DNA from: Selaginella tamariscina
Taxonomy: Eukaryota; Streptophyta; Lycopodiopsida; Selaginellales; Selaginellaceae
DNA: 64,000 nt
Direction of reading: 5' to 3'
NCBI GenBank assembly: GCA_003024785.1
Contig: PUQB01000201.1
Coordinates: 166,519-230,518 of the forward strand
The notes below the pieces were generated by a model, which saw only the letters and a program-made list of their open reading frames with translations, had not been told where the DNA came from and ran no database searches. Made by a program: the position numbers and the translations under genes. Below are positions 11,326 to 23,129 of the stretch, piece by piece (within the stretch, counting starts at the first letter, position 1; every line of letters begins with the position of its first letter).

Positions 11326-14300
11326 TCAAGAAGACGGATTCGGCTCCCAGAGACGGAGGAATCCGTTCCGTCCGCCACTACAAATTCTACCACGATCAAC
11401 ATCGCAGACCATGCACCTCACCTGCACCGCAGCAGAGTTAGGTATAGTTATGAAAACTCATCACATACCACTGCAGCGCTACGCTGTGGAGTCCTGTAGA
11501 GCTGCCATCCGGACATGCTCTTGCTTTGGTCACGCTGCTCCGTTTTTGGAATAATGACATTGAATTGTCTGCTGCTCCAACTGCCAGCCACTGATATGAA
11601 GCTTTCACGCATAAAATTTGCGACACATGGACACCAACGTTCTTCACACATTGCAGCATGCCTGCACAAACATAAACATAGCACCCAATGCCGAATCTCT
11701 GTTTTACCTCTCTCGGCCCTACCGTCTTGATGCTCCCATATGCGAACCATACCGTCCGCAGACCCTGCAAGACAAGTCTTTAGCCCCAGTTCGCCTAGCA
11801 ACAACTCCAGCACCTGTGATGATTCCATCGTCGGACGTGGAGTACTCAACGCAGGTTATTCCTCCGGCGTGGCATGCCAGTACGGCATCACAGGCTCCTC
11901 GAGAGACCGACCACACTTTGCTGTCCAGTCGTCGCTCCCTGTCACAATTGTGTCTTTCACCATTCGCAAGGATCTGGCAACAACTAGTATAGAATCGGAT
12001 ACAGAAAGAAACAGGTAATACCACCTTATCCATTTCTTGTGACCAGCAAGCCTGTGCAGCTGCTTTCCCGCTCGAACGTCCCAAACTCGAGCAAGCCTGA
12101 ATCCAAGAGTAGATTCAGCAACCAAGAATACACCAACACGACCACCACAAGTACCCGTCCATTCCAGCAGCAGCTAATATTCTCGTACTGTCATCGTAGT
12201 CCATGCACAATATGGCACTTGAAGAACGCCCCACCGTAGCAACGCAAGCGTCCGTTCTAGCATCCCACATTTTGACTGTCCCATCGTCCGATGCCGAGAG
12301 CACTCGTTCTTCCGTGAGCATTCTCACAAAGCTTATCTGCGAGTCGTCGGATCATCATCACAAAAATGTGAAGAGACATAACAGACAGCATACCCGCTTC
12401 GTGTGGCCCTTTAGTCTCATTTGAATTTGCGACGTTCCTTTGTCCCAGACGAGCACAAGATGGTCATCTGATCCAGAGATGATCCGTGCCCTGTCAGAGC
12501 TTATTGAACGAACAGTCCTACAAACAGAAAAAAAAGGCCGCGTCAAACGGCAGCTCACTATTAAAATCCATTCTTACCTTGTATGTCCTTCTAATGTTGC
12601 TCTAAGCTCCGAACCTCGCATGGTGGGATCCCACACCTTCACCTGCCAGAACAAGCAAGCAAAGCTTCGCTATATGTCCATGTAACAACCTACCGTGCAG
12701 TCAGCCGAACCACTAACAAAGAAGCCCGGATCATCGGCGGCTACAAGCTCTCCCATGTCGCTCTTATTTGCCACATGCAAAGCCGTCACCGAAGCAGTGT
12801 GACCTCGCAGAACACGCAAACCGGGAGACCTCTTCATACCCTCCTGGCTTTGTTTCAAGCTTCCACCTGAATACACACAATTGTCACAAGACAAGTACGT
12901 TGGTGAACTCTCTAACCTAGCCCGGAAGATTCTAAGCGACCACGATACTGGTTCGTGTTTTGCTGCTGCCTCCATGCAGCCCTGTCCCTGCTGAACATAC
13001 TTTGCATCCAGCTGCGCCCTGCTGCACCAGCGGCTTCAGAACGCTGACCATCGTCTTCGCCGTCCGTGCGGTCTTGTGCATACTGTTGAGGTGTCTGTTG
13101 TGGTCGACTTCTACCCCAATATCCTTGCTTTATATGTTGCTCGTGAGTTAAAATGCCTCTAAGTTGGATCTAAAAGTCCGACAAGCTTATTAACCATCAC
13201 CAAATACTGAGCATGCAACCGTTTTACTTACAAGCTGCTTTGACCCAAGGTTGTTTTTCTGTGCAATAGACTCCAGAATGAACCAAGCTTCTGCATCTGG
13301 GATATTCAAGCCAGCCTGCTCATGTGTTCCAAGGCATCTTAGAGAGAGAGAGAGAGAGAGAGATGCATACCAGGTGCCATGCTATGACAACGAGTTGTTC
13401 AGTAACCAAAGCAGAATAATTTCCCGTCCTGCAATAAGCGATAAATGAATGATCTTTTCAGCTGGAAACAAGTATTACCTATTAGAAGATCTCTCATGAT
13501 GTACTCAAATAGCCTTCCCAGAAACTGTATCAACCATAACTAGTAAGACAGTCAAGGGCATACAGTCGGTATAGTTACCGGATATCATCCCAGACAGGCA
13601 GGGTCCCCAGGTGGCGTTGAACAAAGTCTAGTTGTTGTAAAATCCCAACAGTGCACTTTCCGTGGATATCTCTAAAGCATCACGGACAGTCTCCATATCA
13701 TCACGTGAAGTAGCGCGGTTAACGACTGTTTTTATCTGCAACACGGGCACGGGTAAATGGGCGCAAAGATTATCAATTCTGTACCAGCTCTTTGATGGCC
13801 ATAAATTGCTCCTCGGAAACACGACAGTGCCAACCCTGCAAACATCCTCAGAATTGGAGGGAAAAAAAACACTCCATGAACTTACGGAGTGAATATGTTC
13901 CCTGACACACTCGACAAAGCACTCCCTCCTATTCCCTCTGCGTCTGACTCTATTAAGGCTGCAGGAAATTTTAAACAATAGAGACTCAATTTCAGCCTCA
14001 CAATAAGCTTACCAAGTATAGTGCCATATTCAGATGACAAGAACGGATCTTCTGAAGCAGTCAGTTGGAGAAGTCGTACCCACAAGCCCTGTTGTCGATG
14101 CAGACGCGTCAGTTCATATTTTTAATAACAAATTGAGTACCTGAAGCTTCACTTTTATATCAAGTACCATGCGCTCCCTTTCAGCCTGTCAGTTTCACGT
14201 TAGGACAACTTTACCTATAGTAGCGAGAAACAAACACTTACAGCCCTCTCCCTCGAGCTCCCTACAGGGGGTGAGACGGGACTGCTGCATACGAACACAG

Positions 14301-16517
14301 TTAACCAATGAATGGAGCTACTGAAGAGAAAAGATCGCACCTGAGATGGACTGGTCTACTTGGACGCTCAAAATTGGCATTTGCGAGTGCTAAAAGAGAA
14401 ACCCGTTTCTCTTGTTCGGTCTGGCTTCTCACATTAGCCGGGAATCGGTCATAGCAAAATCTCGACCTTGACGCTGAAAGGTGAGCTTGTTATATAATCG
14501 CTTCCTCTGAGGTTCCTTATCTACCTGCATTCTTGCTTAAAATATCGGAGACGGTGATGATCTCAGGTTCATTACATGGAACAGGCAAATAGTAGCCGGA
14601 CTTTCACCGTTAATAATGGCATTTTGAAGTTTATCCATCAGGTTCATTCCCGCATGAGGGGCACCATAACCTCGTTCCAGGAAGTCGTAAAAACCTTGAG
14701 AACTTAGAAGTTGAATTATCTGGAATAGAAAAGCAGAGCATTTAAGTATCAAGTATCCTGAACACAGATGGAACTTGCCATGGGATCAGGTTGCCGACCA
14801 GTTACTCTCGCCCGTTTCTTCAAGAATGCTTGCGCATTGAAAATACTCAACGATGTGTTAGCGCTGCCCTGCATCAAAACATAAAGAAAGGAAGACTCAC
14901 CAACGCATACGTACCACAAACTTGCGATGGTCGATTAATATTGATGCAAAAAACTTTAAGAAAATGAGCCTGCAAAAGAATAACAAATACAGAGGTTGAG
15001 AAGAACCAAAAGCTTAAGTGGGACGTTAACTGACCTCAGTTCCAAATCATGTTGCTCACTCCACTGCTTATGTCCAAGTCGTATGTCTTCATAGCAGGGA
15101 TTCCCAATCTTCCTGCGAGCACGATCCAAATTTACTACATTTGGGTATAGCAGCCGCATTAGGTCCCTCCGCAACACTCCAGCTTCAGGCTCAGGAAGCG
15201 AAGGAAGTGGCTCCGAAGACATTATCACATTGTTATCGAGATCCACCACCACAACCTGTTCACTTTAGTATGAGTAAAGCAACAACCCCAGCTTGAACTT
15301 ACCCCGTCTAGCACAAGGTTGGAGATATCCACGGCTGAATGAAGCCCCATGAGATACGGGGTTGGCGCTTCAATGTAATCGACACCCGCGTAAAACAAGA
15401 CTGGAATGTATACGTGCTGTTGAAAGGGTAGACGTAAGCACGAAGAGAGTAACGATGTGACGTCTCGAACGGTACCTGCCACTTGATCGGATATATGAGA
15501 TGGCAAATGGCTTCGGCAACTATCGTGAGCAGAGAGTACCTGAAACATAAAGGTTAGAAAAGGAAATGGTCTGTCTCCGATTGCTACTTGTTGGCCCGAA
15601 GCAGGACTCTTCTCTCAAGGAGAATGGCCGTGAAGAGTTGAATGGCATGATCCACGTCTAGACACTGGACGAGGGGTTGAAAGCACATCTGAGAGAGACA
15701 GGATATGGTTAGTCAGCTTCATGAAAGCTCAGGAAGCATACGTCTGCGTGAGGGAACCCGTCGGGTGGAGGCAAATCCACGCACAGTAGCCGACTTTCTA
15801 TGGAAAATAGTACTTGGCTCCTTCCGGGATTTGGCATCGGAACCGAAGAAACCACGTGTGCCACTACATCCCACAAAGGCTTGCTGTAACAATGCATCAA
15901 ATCAAGAAAGTACCTTGGGAGAGAGATGAACTTACCTGGACCCCGTGGAGCAGAAACACAGTCTGTGTAACTCTTCCAATGTTTCAGCAAACAATCTTGA
16001 AGCACGGCGAGTGGGAAACCAGGCAAATACACTTGTCCACATAGGAATTGGCAGGAATGCGATATGCTTCGGCAATGTCGTCATCAACTGGATCGCGAAA
16101 AGCAACGCAGCTGACGTAAATTTTAGATCCGTCACCATCTGCACAGAGGAATGACTGCGCGCACGGAGCAAAGTGAGAAAGCGCAAACCTGTCAAGATGA
16201 TCGGATAGCTGCGGGGATAGCTGGACTCGTCCGTGACTAGGAATCCAGTTGGATAGAAAACCACGCCACTGGGTAGCACACACTGCAGAGAAGAGAATGC
16301 AGATGAGAGAGAGCAGGATGCAGCATACCATTGGAAGCTGTGGAGGGGGAGGCGGCCGATCCGTCTTGGAAGGCGGAGGATACTGATCCAGAAGAGATGG
16401 TGTGTACAGAACCCCACTGGTACCATGGTAACCGCGGACACCTGCAGATGTCTGCACTTCTGGGCCCAGGCCACAAACCAGAAAATACTCCACCACAGGC
16501 TTCCTCCTCTTCGCCAT
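11326..16517 (-). CDS. SCD1: SCD1 ortholog: DENN domain plus WD40 repeats
   Basis: I trace about 31 exons totalling ~3.6 kb (about 1198 aa; Arabidopsis SCD1 is about 1190). First exons: 16329-16517, 16189-16282, 15936-16138, 15742-15883. Last exons: 11814-11973, 11723-11764, 11469-11662, 11326-11421. The DENN part shows EYFLVCGLGPEV, GDGSKIYVSCVAFRDPV, NSYVDKCICLVSH, GVDYIEAPTPYLMGLHS and VVVVDLDNNVI. The linker has GRSWMQSMFSRD. The C-terminal repeats show RVLRGHTASVTALH, ISGSDDHLVLVWD, LSASDDGTVKMWD, RVWDVRAGKQLHRLAGH and GWQLYRTPQR, ending in RICSGGRNGFLRLWE. SCD1 works in clathrin-linked membrane traffic and cytokinesis, as a RabE regulator partnered by SCD2. Exon 10 ends in a GC donor (14773-14778). 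At least six +/-1 base breaks interrupt the frame (near 15998, 14605, 13635, 13510, 11910, 11550). Confidence 0.92.
13341..13363. repeat. (AG)n microsatellite in SCD1 intron
   Basis: About eleven AG units lie in the intron between the exons at 13232-13315 and 13371-13428. It leaves only ~30 bp for splice signals, so this 55-bp intron is mostly microsatellite. Confidence 0.9.
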
Positions 16518-16592
16518 TGCCACACCCTAAATGCAGGCTTAGGGCTCATTCATTGTGAAGGTTTTGATACAAAAATAAGTATATTCATTCAT

Positions 16593-17120
16593 TTATTCGT
16601 AAGTACAAGGCAATCCATAACCAGAGCTGTTGAGCAGCTGCTCATATAAGATGGGTTGATATTCTGAGGAGTAATCGTTGATATCAAATAAGCCTTGAGC
16701 ACCACTCTGCTGATGGAAGACCTCTGACGATGGTGACAGGAAACAACTCGCATTGTTAGCCAAATCTGTTGCTTTCTGATTCAAACTCTGGGAGTAGATG
16801 CGGCATTTCTCCAGCACTTGCTCGATTTCGAGTTGCTTGGGGGTCTTGCATCCAGCCTGCTCCTGGAGGCCGTGACACAGAAAATTGGTGCGCGCTCGAA
16901 TGCCTCTCATCTTGCGAGCTGCAACATCATAGGCAACCGCTGCCTCCTCTGCCGTATCATAAGTACCCAACCAGCGCCTCTCCTTGGTCACCGGGTCGCG
17001 AATCTCTGCTGCAAAGCGGCCCCATGGCCGACACCTTACGCCCCTGTATTTGTTCTTCTTCTTCCTCTTGGAAGGATCGTCAGTAGGGTTTGATTGGGTT
17101 GGAGCTGGAGCCATATGCAT
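16593..17120 (-). CDS. AP2/ERF transcription factor (ERF subfamily)
   Basis: A single-exon gene of 175 aa starting at ATG 17120 (a second ATG at 17114). A basic stretch KRKKKNK is followed by one AP2 domain (residues ~24-82): [37 protein letters not shown] and [10 protein letters not shown]. Alanine in FAAEIRDP and Asp in TYDTAEEAA place it in the ERF rather than the DREB subfamily, so a GCC-box target is expected. The domain reads most like the PUCHI/LEP/ESR group, but without an alignment this is tentative. The C-terminal ~90 residues are unremarkable, Ser/Gln/Asn rich and presumably regulatory. The stop lies 75 bp upstream of the SCD1 start on the same strand. No frame break is seen in this gene. 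Confidence 0.93.
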   Translation of the reverse strand: MHMAPAPTQSNPTDDPSKRKKKNKYRGVRCRPWGRFAAEIRDPVTKERRWLGTYDTAEEAAVAYDVAARKMRGIRARTNFLCHGLQEQAGCKTPKQLEIEQVLEKCRIYSQSLNQKATDLANNASCFLSPSSEVFHQQSGAQGLFDINDYSSEYQPILYEQLLNSSGYGLPCTYE

Positions 17121-17441
17121 ACTTCGTTACATATGGATCCTTTATATTGACAGACATTGAATTCGGCAGGGTTGAAAGAAACGTTCGGAAACACGGGCAA
17201 AAAGGACAGACAGCGACAAAAAAAGCCAAGCCAACGTTTTTCATTCATTCTCAGTAGCTTGAATCATACCAAATCCAGTCCTAGATTTTGCAGATCATTC
17301 TACAATCATACCGCCCATTCAATGCGCTGCGGTGCACGCCCAACCAGCAAATCGGTTTAACACATCGTCATAATTTGGACAACGACATTAATTCATACTA
17401 CTCTACATTGACTATATATTACACTGGCCAGCCGAATTAGA

Positions 17442-18557
17442 CTACAGATCAAAACTGACCGAATGATAGTGAAAAGCTGGCGCCTTGCCTCCAAGCTTGG
17501 TGTTGTGAGCTCGACATTCAGCTTCAGCGTCGCTGGTCCGCACACAAGCACGCCAACGCTCAGTTCAGTCAAACCATTGAACAGCTCTGATAAAAGAATA
17601 GTTTTCCATATGCTAGAGCACGTAGGCCTTCCACACGCAACAAAGGACAGCCACTTCCTTGATACAAGCTTCTGTAGTCCAAGATCCCAGCGGCTTGATA
17701 AGAACAGTAGTGTTATCGTAAGGACTTGAGGAAACACTAAATGGATGCCACTGCAGCCAAGAGATCTTGGTCTCGTCGTCTATCCTACAGGAAGACCTTC
17801 TTGTTCTACTTCAAAACAAAGAGGCAAAGAGTGGCTGGTATAAAAAGCAACTAAATGTGTGTTATTACCCTGAGGCTTGGAAAGTAGCAATGGTATCGCA
17901 TGGCAGCACTCGGGAAGCTAACACTTGGACTGCTCTCCGAAGAAGCGGTCGAGCATGTACAGGAAGATCCCTGCTAGGCAAATGCAGAAAGAGACGTCTC
18001 CGATGTGGAAGGCCATGAAACCAACAAACACCACATAAAGCTGGTGAGTGTAGAAGAAGAGCTCAAAAAGCCCTGTCTGACGCAGGGGCCATCCCCGCCA
18101 GATATTACGCCTGGCAGGTTGGCCACACCAATGCTAGAAGCTGGAACCAAGAATATTAAAGTGTCATGCTGCAAACAAGGAAGAGAGTCGTCAAAGCTCA
18201 CTTCTTCCAAGAGTCGCCCTTCCGTTGCCACACTACCACGTACAGTCCATGTAAGGTGAAAACCAACATAGTGAGATGACTGGTATTTAACAGCGTGTTC
18301 AAATGGAGTGTCTACCAACCGCAGCAATGGTGGCAGGAAAAGAAATCCCATGTAGATGAGCCCTAAGAATCATGCCAAAACTATATAGTTAATCTTAACC
18401 CAGAGGATTCAAACGTACCTCTGATAAATGGCATCTGCTTGATCAAGCTGGCGTCTTGGATTACAAAGACGGTCATTGCCCATGCCCAATAAGCGACAAA
18501 GGCAACGATCGCAAGCACTTCTGCCGCTGATACCCCATCCTCTTGGCAGGCTTTTTA
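17442..18557 (-). pseudogene. FRO: Ferric reductase (FRO family), truncated and decayed
   Basis: Recognisable pieces occur in FRO order: a membrane helix with VLAIVAFVAYWAWAM (exon 18419-18557), then LLRLVDTPFEHAVKY (18244-18362), [23 protein letters not shown] followed by FHIGD with its paired heme-type histidines (about 18000-18060), [32 protein letters not shown] and a terminal FHYHSVSFDL ending at TAG 17442-17444. A working FRO is about 700 aa and moves electrons from cytosolic NADPH through FAD and heme to ferric chelates at a membrane. Here most of the FAD/NAD lobe between WHPF and CGP is missing, the first heme-His loop is damaged, and several frame changes occur. The breaks are larger than in the neighbouring genes, so this looks like genuine decay. 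No complete N-terminus is seen. Confidence 0.72.
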
Positions 18558-18659
18558 CTGTAAAAGATAGACAAATCTCTCTCAAACACACGTGCAAACA
18601 CTCAGACATCCCGGTTAGAGGCAGTAGGATTTGGTCGGATTTGCAGGTGAGCTGTGGCT

Positions 18660-18960
18660 AACCACCAGAAAAGAGGAACACCAAACAAAGGCCATTCACC
18701 TACATGCGCCCCTCGCCAGGACGACATGTACACATGCCACGTCAGTGCCACATAATTAAATTTTTATAATTTTACTACTATTTTATATTTTGAAAGAACA
18801 GCGTTTTAAAAATATTATTTAATTAAGGTCAGCTAAGGTTATGACTTATTTAATTGTATTATGTAATTTAAGATCTCTCAAATTGCAAACTGATGTTAAT
18901 AAATAGCATCTAACTATAATAAAAGCTTGAAATACAAACGGAGGTTTTAATAAGGCCACC
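18660..18960. other. Intergenic; half of a fold-back element
   Basis: No gene is seen. 18697-18770 contains 'acatgcgcccctcgccagg' and 'acatgccacgtcagtgccacataattaa', which match the right half of the fold-back element at 20964-21181. The rest is AT-rich. Confidence 0.4.
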
Positions 18961-19560
18961 ACAGACTTCTCTCATGGTTTACTTTTGTGCATTACAATAT
19001 AATTAAATTTTAATTTGCAAGAGGTTTACTGTTATGAATATGTTTGAATGAAAGCCTCCTCAATAAGCTTAAGTTCTTTATACATCATTTGTGTTTTCTT
19101 ACATATCATGGCAACTCTATCATTATATGTTTTTGAAAAATTTTGATAAAGTTGATCATCTACCACCTCTATATGCTCAATCATTTGGTGGTTACTCTCT
19201 TGCAACTCTCAAATTTGTCTTCCTTTGTCATCCATATGCTATAGAAAATCATTATATCCTTTAGGTGTATACTTGTGCTTCTTTCCTATAGTAAACTAGC
19301 AATTTTTTAGATCTAACTTGCATTTCCGATTTGTCATCTTCATTAATATCTCTTGAATCTTGTGTCTCAAGCACAACACCTAGGTCTAGATCCTCTTATT
19401 AAGTCCATATCTTTAAAATTTATTAAATTAATAAAATAAAATAAAATAAAAACTCATTCAAGCTAACATGATGACTTGCTCGCCATTGTAGAGGATGTTG
19501 ATGTGTCAACTCAATTAGCACCAAGAACATTTGCTTTTTATTTTATCATCCCCAATGACA
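18961..19560 (-). pseudogene. Broken gene fragment, copy A (family unknown)
   Basis: Read on the - strand, this gives a decayed acidic/basic peptide frame with VVLETQDSRDINEDDKSEMQV and related segments. The same sequence recurs at 21290-21508 and continues at 28521-28887 (copy B), where VVLETQDPRNINEDDKPKVQV is better preserved. Both copies have in-frame stops. The family was not recognised. This copy also has the empty target site (ATGCTCA at 19173-19179) for the LTR element inserted in copy B. Confidence 0.5.
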
Positions 19561-20437
19561 TGTCATTCTAAAGCTTTTTCAAAAGCTTAGGAAACTTTGA
19601 AATCTTTCTTTATAAAGGGAGTCATCTCTCTTCTAAAATAAAGTGGTTTTCTTGAAGGAATGTTGCTTTCGTAATCGTTGATTTGCTATCACTTTTTAGC
19701 TAATTCATTCCATTATGTTTCACACTATTTTGTTGTATGTCAAAATGTTTGGCTTATAAAATTATTGAAACATGCCTCCATTAATCAATTCCTTTCATAA
19801 CTTTCCTACAACCTCCTCCTTTCCTATCTTTCTCTTTTTTCAAGTGTGTGACATATTTTAGAGCATATTTTCATACGTAAACTATTGTCCCCTCTTTGTT
19901 TGAATCACTTTTAATAGTTTGTTATTAAATAAATCAATAATTAAATTAAAAAATAATTTAAATTAAATCACTTGTATAAACTTTGTCAATGCTTGTAGAA
20001 GAAAGTGTCAGTAATGTTGTAAATGATAAAAAATTTAATCTTTTGTTATAAATTAATGTTACTTATTATTTAAAATAATATATAATTATGAAGGTTCCAA
20101 TGTTGAATTGTTTATAAAACATCCATTTCCATTATTAAAAGGGTTTATATTTAAAAGAATAAATTATTATTTTTATAATAGAAATAAATAAACGTTAAAT
20201 ACTTGCATGGTATGAATCAAGCATGATAAAAGGGTGGCATTTGCATGTTTGGAGTTACAAATGATGCATTTGTAAACTATGTTTTGAAAAATAAATATGC
20301 AAAACAAGAATATAATTACATTCACTTTAAAAACAAACTTACTTAATTTGGGTGGGAAGTGCTTTAGAAATTCTGTCACGAAGAATCTTTTTCCATTTCA
20401 CCTCTCCTTCAAAGCTTTCTTAGACTGCTCAATCATG
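19561..20437. other. AT-rich spacer
   Basis: No credible ORF, RNA gene or repeat boundary was found. Short frames on either strand lack any recognisable domain, and codon composition follows base composition. Confidence 0.6.
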
Positions 20438-20857
20438 GTTTAATTAATGATGTGGCACATAATCCAAGTGACAATATATTATTTATTAATGTCACATGGA
20501 CTTGTAATTTTCACCAAGATGGGGTGATCCCCCATCCCCCCACTTTCTTTTTGACATGTCAACAGAGGGGCAACATGACCATGGGTTTTAATTTGTCCCC
20601 CTTAAAAAAATGTCCCAGCAGGGGGCGCATGTAAGGCCATGGTTACATGCGCCCCTTACCGAGATGTTTTTTAGGGGATAGATTAAAACCCATGTTTACC
20701 CCTTGCTGACATGGCAAAGAAAGTGAGGGGATGAGATTCTCAGTCCCGATGAAAATTGCGTTCCAATGGCAAGATCCCAGTGAAACTAATCAATAATATA
20801 TTCACTTAGATTATATGTCATGTCATCTTAAATTATGTTACATCATTAATTAAATTC
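20438..20857. mobile_element. Fold-back (MITE-like) element 1
   Basis: Long imperfect inverted repeats: the left arm from 'taattaatgatgt' runs into 'caagtgacaatatatta' and the 'gacatgtcaac' block, and the right arm mirrors it back to 'acatcattaatta' at about 20853. The centre is itself folded: 'gggttttaatttgtccccc...gcatgtaa' faces 'ttacatgcgcc...gattaaaaccc' (about 20583-20692). There is no coding capacity. The length of ~420 bp, AT-rich arms and absence of ORFs fit a MITE. A TSD could not be fixed. Confidence 0.7.
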
Positions 20858-20963
20858 TAATTTCTAATTTAGTGTTCCTAGGGCAGTTAAAAATGCTTTG
20901 AGGGAGAGGTAAAATAGAAAAAATTTTCTCTCCAAATCACTTTCCACACTAGCGACTAGTTAC

Positions 20964-21181
20964 GTTAACTTAATTATTTATGTCCTAAATTAATTATGTA
21001 GTGTTGACATGGCATGTAAAGAAGGGAGGTACATGTAAGACCAGGGTTACATGTGCCCCCGCCAGGACACTTTTCCCCTTCCAGTTGATTGCTTTCATGG
21101 GGGGTTACATGTATCCCCCTCTTTACATGCCACATCAATGCCACATAATTAACTTAATTAGGGCATAATAATTAGGCTAAC
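20964..21181. mobile_element. Fold-back (MITE-like) element 2
   Basis: A 218-bp element beginning GTTAACTTAATTA and ending with its near-complement TTAGGCTAAC. The arms of ~55 bp include 'gacatggcatgtaaag' on the left and 'ctttacatgccacatcaa' on the right. The centre has mirrored 'acatgtaa..ttacatgt' blocks. It shares inner sequence with element 1 and with the half copy at ~18.7 kb, so the three belong to one family. Confidence 0.75.
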
Positions 21182-21289
21182 ATATAATCTATTTATGTAT
21201 ACATGAAACTGTCAATTCCTCCATAACATTACTTGACCTTAAACTCTATAGAATTATTATGTCACACGCACACATACATTTGTGTGTGT

Positions 21290-21508
21290 GAGTTGCCACA
21301 GTTTACTCATGCGCATTACAATATAATTAAACTTTAATTTGTAATAAAGAATAAGAGGTTTACCTCTTGTGAAGATGTTTGAATGAAAGCCTCTCAAATA
21401 AGTTTAAGTTCTTCACATATCATTTGTGTTCCTTGTTCGATCATGATAACTCTTCTATTAATAGTTATTTGAGAAACTTGATGATGTCAATCATCTGTCG
21501 CCTTTATA
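21290..21508 (-). pseudogene. Broken gene fragment, copy B, part 1
   Basis: Homologous to 18961-19175 and interrupted at 21509-21513 (CGCTC) by the LTR element. It continues after the element at 28521. The family was not recognised. Confidence 0.5.
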
Positions 21509-21513
21509 CGCTC

Positions 21514-23114
21514 TGTCATAGTTTTTACTATGACTCAACCCTTTACTTTGGATGTTGACTATTATTACCTACTGTACTATGTCGACGGACCGTAATGAGA
21601 AATAGCCTCGCTTAGTGCACTTAGGTGTTTAGGGGTAGTCCGGCTGGTTGTCCTTAGATATCGCAAGAAACTCTAAACGAAAGTAACACTTATCTTCTAG
21701 AAAACCCACCCCCAATTTTGACATCCCAGTTGGATGAGTTCAACGTGTTAAGTAGGGTTAGGAACACCCCTTAACCCTAGGGTTGCCTTACCCCACACCC
21801 TAGGGGTTAGATTTAGGGTTAGGGTTTAAGCATCTCATTTCATTAAGGGCTGGCTTTTTTGTGCCAGTCCACTTACTCATTCAGGAAAACAAGGGAGGGG
21901 GGGGGTCTGTCACATAAATAAGATAGAGTATGAGTAGAAGAGCTCCTGGGTTCATGACTGAGTTCGTTGCTCTTCTACCGGTGCAAGCTTTAGCTTGTGT
22001 CATTAAGGCACAACCCTATGTTGTGTCGCCTAACTTCTAGATGACAGGGTACATCCCACCTTCGGGGTAGCACACCCTTAATGTTGGTGAATTCATGCCT
22101 GGAAGGTCTTATCAAAATGCACATTCCAAGAGGCAGAGGTTGAGGCTTGTCTCCAGCCTCCTCCTCCACGTCAAGCTAGGTGTAGCACTCATGGCCAAGC
22201 AAGGCACATTTATGTCCTTGTCGAACTGTGGGTGTGGTATCTTGTTTGACGGGTTCACATTACCAAGTTCCTGAGGGTTCACTAAGGGGTTCTAGAGTTG
22301 GCATGTAGGAGCCACGTTTGTGGCACTTGGTGCAACTAGCGTCACACGATACAATGTCTGAGGCATGCCCTTTAGGGTCGTGTCATGGGTTTGTCGCCAA
22401 GGGATTGGATACTCTAATAAACATGCATGCTTGTGTTCGCACTAGGGTGTTAAACCTTAGGCATTCGCTCAAGGGAGGTTAGGTCTCGTAACTAGGTGTG
22501 CTTTGGCACACCTAGCTAGGGGGTGTTCACCTTAGGATCTAAGGTTTGAACAACCTAAGCTCATTAGTAAAGCCCTATCATGAGACACTCGCAAGGTCAT
22601 GTACTTAGGGTTATCCAAACCTAGCCTTAGGGAGTTTGCTTAGCAGAACACTCGTGTTCGCTAATGGCGCACACTCGTGTTCTCACTAAGTACTAGCCCT
22701 AAGTCTAGGGTATAACTTGGCCACTCAAACCCTTAAGGTTAGTGGTTTAGGGTACCGGGCTGTACTTCCGGATGGGGGTGATTCCTCAAGGGGTAAGTGA
22801 CAATGCCTTAGCTCTGTCACGAGGGCAATGCCATGTGTGAGACACATCTTCTTTATGGGGTTAGGGCATGAGCCTATCTAGGTATACTGGGATAGAATCC
22901 TAAAGTCTACTCAGGATATCCTCAAGGTTCGGGGGATGGTCATTCTAGGGGACTTAGGGTAGGACTTTAAGACTTCTGTTTAACTAGGCATCTGAGTCAG
23001 ACTCTTAGGGTCATCTTGAAAGACTTAGTGTTGCTTACACAGGGAATTGACACCGGAAGGCCACTTGGTAGCTACATGTTGCCACATGTTAGCCCTTGGG
23101 GTTAAACTTTAACA
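21514..23114 (+). repeat. 5' LTR of the LARD-like element
   Basis: 1601 bp, starting TGTCATAGTTTTTACTATGA (itself a small inverted repeat) and ending TTTAACA next to the PBS. It contains the G-rich 'ttagggttagggttt' tract and an internal ~700-bp block that is absent from the LTRs of the coding relative. Confidence 0.9.
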
Positions 23115-23129
23115 ATTGGTACTAGAGCC
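23115..23129 (+). other. Primer-binding site
   Basis: ATTGGTACTAGAGCC directly after the LTR resembles the initiator-Met tRNA PBS core TGGTATCAGAGC with a few changes. The coding relative has ATTGGTATCGGAGC at the same place. Confidence 0.75.
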
